From NCBI GenBank assembly GCA_003565555.1, contig PXBH01000073.1, forward strand, positions 1 to 54,409: 54,409 bases of DNA, given 5' to 3'. This document shows, piece after piece, positions 1 to 5,882 of this stretch. This DNA is from Cryomorphaceae bacterium. GTDB lineage: Bacteria > Bacteroidota > Bacteroidia > Flavobacteriales_D > Cryomorphaceae. Made by a program: the position numbers and the translations under genes. Every line of letters starts with the position of its first letter. Position 1 is the first letter of the stretch. The notes under the pieces are model-generated. The model was given only the letters and a program-made list of their open reading frames with translations, was not told the origin of the DNA and searched no databases.

Positions 1-80
1 GTGCGCACCCAGCCTCGGGCTTCAACGGTTTGGCCGGCGGGCTCAAGGGCCAGCAGTTCTTTGATGGTAAGTCGCTCCAT
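1..80 (-). CDS. asnS: Asparaginyl-tRNA synthetase, N-terminal fragment
   Basis: Read on the minus strand from the ATG at 80-78, this frame gives about 26 residues beginning MERLTIKELL and ending in ARGWVR before the window edge. That matches the start of class IIb aminoacyl-tRNA synthetases: a short leader followed by the first strand of the anticodon-binding OB fold, where GWVR is characteristic of AsnRS. The enzyme charges tRNA-Asn in the cytoplasm. The gene is cut by the window edge, so no catalytic motif can be checked. AspRS or LysRS is possible but fits less well. Confidence 0.8.
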   Translation of the reverse strand, partial: MERLTIKELLALEPAGQTVEARGWVR

Positions 81-213
81 GGGGTCGAATTTGCGGGTAC
101 AAATGAACGAAATTTGAGGGGGAGGAGGGCCGGTTTGACGATTGATTTATTCGGGATAAAAATCCGAGTCGTGCACCGCTTGAATTAAAGCATCACATAT
201 TATTCTTATGTCA

Positions 214-315
214 ATTATACGCTTACACATATAGTTCGCTGTATTTTATCCAGACTATATCTATTGGCATATAATTTCGTATATTTGGACGATATTATAT
301 TTATCTGCATATAAT
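214..315 (+). promoter_or_regulatory. Array of three inverted-repeat operators, 40 bp apart
   Basis: Three 22-bp sites share the form ATTATAT-N8-ATATAAT. They lie at 214-235 (ATTATAC-N8-ATATAGT), 254-275 (ACTATAT-N8-ATATAAT) and 294-315 (ATTATAT-N8-ATATAAT, perfect). The starts are exactly 40 bp apart. The third overlaps the hipB start codon at 314. Inverted arms around an 8-bp spacer match the architecture of E. coli hipB operators (TATCC-N8-GGATA), although the arm sequence differs. I infer that HipB binds these sites to autorepress the operon. Confidence 0.72.
280..287 (+). promoter_or_regulatory. Bacteroidota -7 promoter element of the hip operon
   Basis: TATATTTG matches the Bacteroidota -7 consensus TAnnTTTG exactly. 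It sits between the second (254-275) and third (294-315) operator copies, so transcription would start near 294, inside the third operator, with a leader of about 20 nt before hipB. Repressor on the flanking sites would block polymerase. No convincing -33 element was found at the expected distance. Confidence 0.6.
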
Positions 316-523
316 GAACCCATTATCAACCTTTGTAAAGGATCGGAGAAAAGAGGTAAACCTGACCCAAGAGGAATTCGCAGACCGTGCGGGCGTTGCG
401 CTTACCGTTGTGCGCAAAATAGAGCAAGGCAAAACCAACCTGAACATGGACAAGGTGAACCAGGTACTTCGCATGTTCGGGCATGAATTAGCACCTGTAA
501 ACAGCAAAGACCTGAATGAATGA
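314..523 (+). CDS. hipB: HipB-like XRE-family antitoxin/repressor
   Basis: This 69-residue protein is almost entirely one Cro/C1-type helix-turn-helix. LTQEEFADRAGV (about residues 18-29) is the first helix pair, and TVVRKIEQGKTNLNMDKV (about 31-48) holds the recognition helix and following turn. The family dimerises on palindromic operators and represses its own operon. The next two genes are split HipA-like proteins, so this is most likely the HipB of a HipBST-type toxin-antitoxin module. Its stop overlaps the next start as ATGA (520-523), which implies translational coupling. The ATG at 314 lies inside an operator copy. Confidence 0.85.
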   Translation: MNPLSTFVKDRRKEVNLTQEEFADRAGVALTVVRKIEQGKTNLNMDKVNQVLRMFGHELAPVNSKDLNE

Positions 524-855
524 GGCGGGGAAAAGTGTTTTATAAAGACCGTTTGGCCGGCATCATTGCGGAAACCGATGATGGAGAATATGTATTTCAG
601 TATGATGATCAATATGTAAAAGAACATCCGGATGACTTCGTCACTTTCACAATGCCGGTGGCGGCCACCCCGTATACAGAGAAACGACTCTTCCCATTCT
701 TTGAAGGCCTGATCCCTGAAGGATGGTTATTGGACATCGCTTCTGAAAACTGGAAAATCAATAAAAATGACCGCATGGGCTTGCTCTTGGCATGTTGCAG
801 AAATTGCATCGGCGCAGTGAGCGTCCAACCTTTCCCAGAAGACTATGGAGCATAA
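520..855 (+). CDS. hipS: HipS-like protein (stand-alone HipA N-subdomain)
   Basis: A 111-residue protein equivalent only to the N-terminal subdomain of HipA kinases. The diagnostic segment is LFPFFEGLIPEGWLLDI (about residues 57-73); HipA proteins carry FxxLLPEG here. In the characterised E. coli O127 HipBST system this separate subunit, not HipB, neutralises the kinase, and a conserved tryptophan was reported to reach its active site. W69 in the PEGW motif is my candidate for that residue. The gene overlaps hipB by 4 bp and hipT by 11 bp. I read this as a natural split rather than a broken hipA, because both overlapping genes have good starts and each covers a complete domain. Confidence 0.78.
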   Translation: MRRGKVFYKDRLAGIIAETDDGEYVFQYDDQYVKEHPDDFVTFTMPVAATPYTEKRLFPFFEGLIPEGWLLDIASENWKINKNDRMGLLLACCRNCIGAVSVQPFPEDYGA

Positions 856-1789
856 ATGTCTGTATTGTTACGGGCCCGTCGAACCCGGGCAGGACTTTCA
901 CGAAAAGTGCTCAAATGCCTTCTTTGGGTCTCCGACACCTCCGGTAATGCCGTATTCATTTGATCAAATGGATGAGCTTGCGAAAAATGTGGTAGAGCGA
1001 AGTGTGGCCGTGCCCGGGGCTCAGCCAAAATTGTCCCTGACATTGGTTAAGGAAAAAAGGGAGGCCCCCGGCGCGCGGTTGACAGTGGTCGGGGCATTGG
1101 GCGGTTCCTATATTTTCAAACCCCCTTCCGACAGGTTTCCCGAAATGCCAGAGAACGAACACGCCACCATGAGGCTTGCAGAAGCCTTCGGAATTCGGGT
1201 GGTGCCGTCGTCATTGATTCGGCTTGCCTCGGGAGAGCTGTCATACATCACCAAACGGGTAGACAGAACTGCATCCGGCGAAAAAATCCACATGATCGAT
1301 ATGTTTCAGATCACCGAAGCCTTTGACAAGTACAGAGGTTCCATGGAAAAGGTCGGAAAGGCATTATACAGCTATTCGAGCAATCCTTTACTGGATAAAA
1401 CCTTCTACTTTGACCTGGCATTGTTCTGTTTTCTCACGGGGAACAACGATATGCACCTGAAGAACTTCTCCATGATTGAGGGGCCTTCCGGATGGACGCT
1501 TGCTCCCGCTTACGACCTTTTGAATGTCGCCATAGTGCTGCCGGAAGATACCGAGGAATTTGCATTAACAGTGGCAGGAAAAAAAAGAAAGTTAAAAAAG
1601 ACCCATTTTGAGCAGTTGGGAGAAAGCCTCGGATTGACCCCCAAACAGGTGAAAGGAACCTTTGGCCGAATGACTGAAAAAAAACAGGGTGCACTTGAAC
1701 TACTCGATCGATCCTTTCTGTCTGCTGAGATGAAATCTGCGTATAAAAAGTTAATAGAAAGTCGGCTTGGTCAGTTGGGAATAAAGTAA
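845..1789 (+). CDS. hipT: HipT-like serine/threonine kinase toxin
   Basis: A 314-residue HipA-fold kinase without the N-terminal subdomain that HipS supplies. Visible elements are a glycine-rich loop VPGAQPKLSL (56-65), a likely ATP-binding lysine in YIFKPPS (K92), the catalytic loop GNNDMHLKNFS with D202, and the metal-binding aspartate in APAYDLLN (D224). Family members phosphorylate aminoacyl-tRNA synthetases (HipA: GltX; HipT: TrpS), causing growth arrest; the target here is unknown. Two oddities. The N-terminus carries a CCHC zinc-ribbon-like motif (C5, C8, H19, C22). The serines that precede the loop glycine in known HipA/HipT proteins are absent; the sequence there is AVPG. The gene ends just before a strong terminator. 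Confidence 0.85.
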   Translation: MEHKCLYCYGPVEPGQDFHEKCSNAFFGSPTPPVMPYSFDQMDELAKNVVERSVAVPGAQPKLSLTLVKEKREAPGARLTVVGALGGSYIFKPPSDRFPEMPENEHATMRLAEAFGIRVVPSSLIRLASGELSYITKRVDRTASGEKIHMIDMFQITEAFDKYRGSMEKVGKALYSYSSNPLLDKTFYFDLALFCFLTGNNDMHLKNFSMIEGPSGWTLAPAYDLLNVAIVLPEDTEEFALTVAGKKRKLKKTHFEQLGESLGLTPKQVKGTFGRMTEKKQGALELLDRSFLSAEMKSAYKKLIESRLGQLGIK

Positions 1790-1810
1790 CCGGAAGGGGG
1801 GAATCAAAAG

Positions 1811-1845
1811 AAGCCGCCCGAAAGAGATTTCGGGCGGCTTTTTCG
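1811..1845 (+). terminator. Intrinsic terminator of the hip operon
   Basis: A perfect 13-bp stem (AAGCCGCCCGAAA paired with TTTCGGGCGGCTT) closes a GAGA loop and runs into a T-rich tail at 1839-1843. It lies 22 bp after the hipT stop. Confidence 0.88.
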
Positions 1846-1856
1846 CCTTGTTTTCA

Positions 1857-1928
1857 GCTGCCCATACGGGCAGCTATTTGATGCCGCTCACGCGGAAAAG
1901 GACTGCTGCCCATACGGGCAGCTTTTTT
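1857..1928 (+). repeat. Tandem hairpin repeat; second copy a terminator
   Basis: The same 18-bp hairpin (GCTGCCC-ATAC-GGGCAGC) occurs at 1857-1874 and 1905-1922, 48 bp apart. Each copy is followed by related sequence (TATTTGATGCC versus TTTTTTATGCC). The second copy is directly followed by six T and would act as an intrinsic terminator on the plus strand. These look like REP-type repeats or duplicated terminators insulating the hip operon from the element at 1949-2070. Confidence 0.6.
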
Positions 1929-1950
1929 ATGCCACCGGCATAAAAAAGCT
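1920..1950. repeat. Perfect 14-bp inverted repeat abutting the tRNA-like element
   Basis: AGCTTTTTTATGCC (1920-1933) and GGCATAAAAAAGCT (1937-1950) form a perfect 14-bp inverted repeat around the 3-nt centre ACC. Its left edge overlaps the second hairpin of the preceding repeat. Its right edge overlaps the 3' acceptor end of the tRNA-like element. It may be a junction left by insertion or a processing or termination structure; the sequence does not decide. Confidence 0.55.
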
Positions 1951-2070
1951 GTAGGGGAAGGATTCGAACCTTCAAGGAGCGGTTAGCGGAGGAGCCGGAG
2001 CCCGTTCCGTTTATCCCAAGCCTCCACCCCCGGGACAGGAGGGCATGTCTGCCTGTTTCATCACCCCACA
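1949..2070 (-). ncRNA. tRNA-like RNA with a 53-nt variable region
   Basis: On the minus strand this 122-nt element folds as a tRNA. The acceptor TGTGGGG (2070-2064) pairs with CCCTACA (1956-1950), with one G-U. It is followed by T8-G9, a three-pair D stem (ATG/CAT) whose loop has the A14, GG and A21 pattern of Leu tRNAs, an anticodon stem CCCTC/GGGGG, and a perfect T arm (GAAGG-TTCGAAT-CCTTC). The anticodon loop reads CTGTCCC, nominally GUC, with an unusual C at position 37. The region between anticodon and T stems is 53 nt and holds a nested stem (GGAGG/CCTCC enclosing CGGA/TCCG). Normal class II variable arms are about 10-24 nt. It could be a divergent or decayed tRNA-Leu/Ser or a tRNA-like regulatory RNA. 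It is too short for tmRNA. Confidence 0.55.
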
Positions 2071-2119
2071 GTATAAAGCCTGTTATGCACTTTTGCGTTG
2101 TCGGCTTGTTTTGTTATCA

Positions 2120-2127
2120 CAAATATA
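2120..2127 (-). promoter_or_regulatory. Possible -7 promoter element for the tRNA-like RNA
   Basis: On the minus strand this reads TATATTTG, an exact match to TAnnTTTG, about 50 nt upstream of the 5' end of the tRNA-like element. No clear -33 partner was found. It suggests the element is transcribed but does not prove it. Confidence 0.35.
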
Positions 2128-2242
2128 CACCGTGATACGTTTCATTGCCATTTTATTTACATTTTGATTATATTTTTACCATATTCGCAACCTGATCGAA
2201 ATATTTTTTGAATTTGCTAATCAAACCCTTAAAATCGAGCGC

Positions 2243-2719
2243 ATGGATTATCAAATTGACAATACAGACCGGGCCATCATGGCCGTCCTACTCGAAGATG
2301 CCCGCACACCCTATACGGATATCGCTCAGCGTCTGATTGTTTCGCCCGGAACGATCCACGTGCGCATGCGGAAATTGGAACAGGCCGGCATCGTAAAAGG
2401 GTCGGAAATCATCGTAGACCCCGCCAAGTTGGGATTCGACCTCACAGCTTTTATCGGGGTTTTTCTGGAAAAGGGGGCCAAATACAAAAATGTGATCGAG
2501 CGTCTCGAAGCCATCGAGGAAATCCTCGAAGCATATTACACCACCGGCGGGTACAGCATTTTTCTGAAAATCGTCTGTGCGAACACCGATCACCTTCGAA
2601 AGGTGCTGAACGAGAAAATACAGGAGACCGCAGGCGTGCAACGCACCGAAACGATGATTTCGCTGGAGCAAAGCATCCGCCGCAAGATGCCGCTTTCCGC
2701 CGTTTCCTTAACTTCGTAG
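2243..2719 (+). CDS. Lrp/AsnC-family transcriptional regulator
   Basis: A 158-residue protein with the two-part Lrp layout. The N-terminal winged helix-turn-helix (about residues 5-60) begins IDNTDRAIMAVLLEDAR and contains the recognition segment VSPGTIHVRMRKLEQAGIV. The C-terminal alpha/beta ligand-sensing domain (about 65-150) has the family's glycine-containing turn TTGGYSIFLKIV. Family members form dimers to octamers that respond to amino acids. The next gene, 6 bp downstream on the same strand, is cysH, so control of sulfur or cysteine metabolism is a reasonable inference. The effector cannot be read from sequence. Confidence 0.85.
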   Translation: MDYQIDNTDRAIMAVLLEDARTPYTDIAQRLIVSPGTIHVRMRKLEQAGIVKGSEIIVDPAKLGFDLTAFIGVFLEKGAKYKNVIERLEAIEEILEAYYTTGGYSIFLKIVCANTDHLRKVLNEKIQETAGVQRTETMISLEQSIRRKMPLSAVSLTS

Positions 2720-2725
2720 GCTCCT

Positions 2726-3403
2726 ATGAAATCGGAAGACAAGGTATTGAGGATTATCGCCGAATTGCGTCGGCTCGCGAGAGATGAAGGAAAGCGGCTC
2801 TTCGCCACCTCATCGCTGCAAACGCACAGCATTCCCCTCGTGCATATCATCGCACGCAGCGAGCTCGACATTCCGATTTACTGCCTCAACACCGGATTTC
2901 TCTTTCCCGAGACGCTCGCTTTCAAAGATGAAGTTTCGGAGGCTTTGGGCATAGAAATCCGCAGCATAAGTTCCTCCGTCCCGAAGCACCTTCAGCGCGA
3001 CGCAAAGGGGAATTTTTATTTCACGTCGAATCCCGATTACTGCTGCCGTCTCAACAAGGTGGAGCCGACGGCAATGCTTCTTGAAAAGTACGATGTATGG
3101 GTGAACGGAGTGCGGGCGGATCAAAACCTGAACCGCCGCAATATGAAGACATTTCAGCCTGCCGGAAACGGCGCTTTGCGGTACCATCCCGTTTTGGACT
3201 GGTCTTCGAAGGAAATTTTTGACTATATCAAAGCACACAAGCTCCCCCGCCACCCCCTCGACGCGCAAGGTTATGCAAGCGTAGGCTGTGAGCCCTGCAC
3301 CCGCAAGTCTGTCCTTGAAGACCCGCGGGCGGCGAGGTGGTTCGGCATGAGCAAAACCGAGTGCGGCCTCCACACCGACCTCATCGAAAAGGAAAGCAAA
3401 TGA
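2726..3403 (+). CDS. cysH: Assimilatory APS/PAPS reductase
   Basis: A 225-residue thioredoxin-dependent adenylyl-sulfate reductase that reduces activated sulfate to sulfite in cysteine biosynthesis. Visible features are the nucleotide-binding segment TSSLQTHSIPL (28-38), LNTGFLFPET (54-63), CC at 106-107, CEPC at 188-191, and the C-terminal catalytic ECGLH (212-216, C213). The CC plus CxxC pattern binds the [4Fe-4S] cluster of APS-preferring enzymes, so APS is the likelier substrate. The PP-loop differs from the classic TSFGxxS form. cysD and cysN are not adjacent. The stop overlaps the epimerase start (ATGA, 3400-3403), so the two are probably co-translated. Confidence 0.88.
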   Translation: MKSEDKVLRIIAELRRLARDEGKRLFATSSLQTHSIPLVHIIARSELDIPIYCLNTGFLFPETLAFKDEVSEALGIEIRSISSSVPKHLQRDAKGNFYFTSNPDYCCRLNKVEPTAMLLEKYDVWVNGVRADQNLNRRNMKTFQPAGNGALRYHPVLDWSSKEIFDYIKAHKLPRHPLDAQGYASVGCEPCTRKSVLEDPRAARWFGMSKTECGLHTDLIEKESK

Positions 3404-4314
3404 ACATCCTCATCACCGGCGGGGCCGGATATTTGGGCACCGAACTGTGCCTTCGACTGATGCAGCGCACGGACATCGAGACCGTCACCGTATACGACAA
3501 CTTGAGCAGAAAAAACTTCAACTTCTTTTTGGGTCCCGAAAAACTGGATTCGAAGGTGCGCTTCGTCGAAGCGGAAATCCTCGACTCATACACTTTGGAG
3601 AAAGAGGTGAACAAGGCCGACTGCGTGGTGCATCTTGCAGCGAAGGTAACCACCCCTTTTGCCGATGAGAGCGCCCACCTTTTTGATCAAGTCAACAATT
3701 GGGGGACTGCCGAGCTCTGCCGTGCAGCAGAGAACAGTTCGCGGTGCAAGCGCATCATTTACATGAGCAGTGCCGGGGTATACGGCTCGGGCGAAGAAGC
3801 CGTGAATCTGACCACCCCGCCGAACCCCAAGACCTTCTACGGCATCTCAAAGCTCAAAGGCGAGCGCCATGCAGAGCGCCTTGCCGGCAAAAAAGAGGTG
3901 AGCATCGTGCGCTGCGCCAACGTGTACGGGTATTCCAAGAGCATGCGCTTCGATGCGGTCATCAACCGATTCGTGCTTCACGCACGGCACCACGGCCGCG
4001 TGACGATCAACGGAGACGGCGATCAGAAGCGGGCCTTCGTGCATGTGGACAGGGTGAGCCTGTTCCTCGAGCGACTCATATTTTCGGCAAACATGCAGCC
4101 CCGCTACAACCTGACCGATGCCGACCACACGGTGAATGACATTGCCTATACGCTCAAAGAAATTTTGCCCGAAACAGAAATGCTCTACGTAGATCAGCAG
4201 CTCAAGCTGCGGCAAATCACGGTGGCGCCGGACCGCAATGTCGATGCGCTGATCGGGGCAAAGGAGATCACGCTGGAAGAGGAGCTCAGAGAATTTTCAG
4301 ATAAAATGGCATGA
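3400..4314 (+). CDS. NAD-dependent sugar epimerase/dehydratase (extended SDR)
   Basis: Begins at the ATG overlapping the cysH stop, giving 304 residues; an open frame runs further upstream inside cysH but is not the gene start. MNILITGGAGYLG is the Rossmann dinucleotide site (GGxGxxG). MSSAGVYG and YGISK (YxxxK) supply the catalytic Ser/Thr, Tyr and Lys of extended short-chain dehydrogenases. FVHVDRV near residue 212 is typical of nucleotide-sugar epimerases. The substrate is probably a nucleotide-activated sugar, but nothing identifies which. Its tight coupling to cysH is unusual; any link to sulfated glycans is speculation. Confidence 0.85.
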   Translation: MNILITGGAGYLGTELCLRLMQRTDIETVTVYDNLSRKNFNFFLGPEKLDSKVRFVEAEILDSYTLEKEVNKADCVVHLAAKVTTPFADESAHLFDQVNNWGTAELCRAAENSSRCKRIIYMSSAGVYGSGEEAVNLTTPPNPKTFYGISKLKGERHAERLAGKKEVSIVRCANVYGYSKSMRFDAVINRFVLHARHHGRVTINGDGDQKRAFVHVDRVSLFLERLIFSANMQPRYNLTDADHTVNDIAYTLKEILPETEMLYVDQQLKLRQITVAPDRNVDALIGAKEITLEEELREFSDKMA

Positions 4315-4330
4315 GCTTTTCAAGGCCGAA

Positions 4331-4345
4331 CAGCAATTATTGCTG
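4331..4345. promoter_or_regulatory. 7-1-7 palindrome with the AATnATT core of Fur-family boxes
   Basis: CAGCAATTATTGCTG is a perfect inverted repeat: 7-bp arms around a single central base, with the core AAT-T-ATT. Fur, Zur and PerR operators share this 7-1-7 form and AATnATT core. It lies 45 bp upstream of the first gene of the MbnP/MbnH cassette and 16 bp after the epimerase stop, the expected place for an operator. Assignment to a metal regulator is inference. Confidence 0.5.
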
Positions 4346-4389
4346 CGGCACCGCCTTCCTTTTCAGCATAAAATTCCGACCTTCGCGCT

Positions 4390-4773
4390 GTGAATCGACA
4401 TTTCGCATGCTTGCTCATCGTTGTGTTGACTTTGCCGTCATTGTTAAAGGTCGGTATTTTAGTTAACTACGTAGTGCTCTACGACCGCTATGTGACTGAG
4501 TTGTGCGAAAACCGAGACCGCCCCGCGATGCAGTGTAACGGTCAGTGTGCATTGACCAAGGAGCTGAATTCCGTAGAAGCAACAGAAAATTCCGCGGAAG
4601 CGCCCGAAATCCCTTCCGAGCTGCGTGCAGAAATCACCTTCCTGGTGGAGGATTCCTTCGATCAATTACATTTTGGTGCGGAAGATGCTGACATCAGCAC
4701 CGGTTTCGAGGTTACTCATTTTCTCGGTTTATCGGCGGAAGTCTCCGTTCCTCCGCCCGAGTTATTCTGCTGA
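4390..4773 (+). CDS. Small membrane-anchored Cys-motif protein, function unknown
   Basis: A 127-residue protein starting with GTG; the in-frame hydrophobic stretch follows at once and no in-frame ATG is better placed. Residues 5-30 form one membrane segment or uncleaved signal. A short motif follows: Y31, then ELCENRDRP and QCNGQCALTKEL, giving C39-x9-C49-x3-C53, a plausible metal site facing the periplasm. The rest is acidic and low-complexity and ends in Cys. I recall similar uncharacterised Bacteroidota proteins with CxGKCxLxK, but have no function for them. Its place at the head of a cassette containing MbnP- and MbnH-like proteins suggests copper or heme handling; that is inference. Confidence 0.6.
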   Translation: MNRHFACLLIVVLTLPSLLKVGILVNYVVLYDRYVTELCENRDRPAMQCNGQCALTKELNSVEATENSAEAPEIPSELRAEITFLVEDSFDQLHFGAEDADISTGFEVTHFLGLSAEVSVPPPELFC

Positions 4774-5102
4774 TTTCGGCCCTTCCTACCATCGGTTGAC
4801 CTTCGCTTGACTCGAGTGCAGGTGCGAACTGAGCATTCAGCGCAACCCTGCGCCTCCGAGGCGTCTCGCTGTCTGCAGAATCGAAGCCTCCCCTGTATCC
4901 GGGGCTGCATTTCGTGAACGCATAGAACCGATTTCGGGAATCCGCCTCTTTTCGCAGGAAGTCTCACTGAACCCGACTCCCGGATTCATTCATAATTTTC
5001 GTCTTCGACTGCGCCGAACACGTTTCTCAAAATCGAGTTTTCGGGAACGATTCGGTATCTGCGCTGCGAAGGCATTATTTCACCTTACTAACAACATTCA
5101 GC
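4774..5102 (+). other. Gene-free stretch between the Cys-motif gene and mbnP-like gene
   Basis: These 329 bp carry no frame that looks like protein, no strong hairpin with a T tract and no exact TAnnTTTG motif. The segment TTATTTCACCTTAC just before 5103 could be a weak promoter. A second promoter for the MbnP-like gene, or a long untranslated spacer within one operon, are both possible. Confidence 0.4.
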
Positions 5103-5882
5103 ATGAAATTTTCAAAAATTGCCCTTTCGGGACTGCTCATCATTGCCGCAATTACTTTTCAAAATTGCAGCAGCGACGACGACAACAATAACAACAACAC
5201 CCCATCCCCTGCAATGAAAGGGGATATGGAAATCAAGTTCGACCACAGGTGGGGACCTTCTCAGGCTCCTTTCGCCCTTGACAATACACACACCCATCCT
5301 GCCACGGGAGAAGAAATCACTTTCACTACACTGAGGTACTACATCAGCAACGTAAGGCTCCACAAGAGCGACGGATCAACGCATGCCGAAGAAGAAAGCT
5401 ATCACATCGTGGATGCCTCCGCTACCTTTCCGAAAGTTCACGTGAAAGATATCCCCGCGGGAGACTACACTGGAGTGAGTTTTCTTATCGGCGTAGACAG
5501 TTTGCGCAACGTAAGCGGAGCCCAAACCGGGGCCCTCGATCCTGCGGAAAATATGTTCTGGAGCTGGAGTACGGGCTACATTTTCATCAAAGCCGAGGGA
5601 TCCTCGCCTGCTGCCATGAACGAAACTTTCACTTACCACCTGGGCGGATTTTCAGGGGAGAATTCAGCGCTGCGTGAAGTCTACAGTTCATTCGGCGATG
5701 CCGATATGCGCATCGCTCCGGATGCCCTGCCCTCTGCCCATTTCATGGTAAACGCCGCTCGTTTTTGGCACGGCGGAATAAGTCTGGGAGAGATGAGTAT
5801 GGTACACATGCCCGGGGCCAACGCCTCACTGCTGGCCACCAATTTCAGCGGAGGATTCATTTTGGACCACATCCATAACTGA
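5103..5882 (+). CDS. MbnP-like copper-binding lipoprotein
   Basis: A 259-residue lipoprotein. After a hydrophobic signal, the likely lipid cysteine is C22 (FQNCSSDDDN). The acidic run after it resembles the Bacteroidota lipoprotein export signal, which sends lipoproteins to the cell surface. The body matches the MbnP family: FTTLRYYISNVRL (73-85), IPAGDYTGVSFLIGVDSLRN (117-136), SGAQTGALDPAENMFWSW (138-155). In characterised MbnP, a partner di-heme enzyme converts a tryptophan to kynurenine, which then binds copper. W50 in the N-terminal strand (KFDHRWGP) is a candidate; W153, W155 and W222 are alternatives. The stop overlaps the di-heme enzyme start by one base, supporting a functional pair. 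Confidence 0.82.
   Translation: MKFSKIALSGLLIIAAITFQNCSSDDDNNNNNTPSPAMKGDMEIKFDHRWGPSQAPFALDNTHTHPATGEEITFTTLRYYISNVRLHKSDGSTHAEEESYHIVDASATFPKVHVKDIPAGDYTGVSFLIGVDSLRNVSGAQTGALDPAENMFWSWSTGYIFIKAEGSSPAAMNETFTYHLGGFSGENSALREVYSSFGDADMRIAPDALPSAHFMVNAARFWHGGISLGEMSMVHMPGANASLLATNFSGGFILDHIHN

Noticed and set aside
520-1789. A single hipA gene broken by a frameshift
   Set aside because: The two frames overlap by 11 bp with good starts, each covers a complete domain, and the split matches the described HipS/HipT arrangement.
1949-2070. tmRNA or an ordinary tRNA
   Set aside because: It is far too short for tmRNA and has no tag frame. The 53-nt variable region and odd anticodon loop exclude an ordinary tRNA call.
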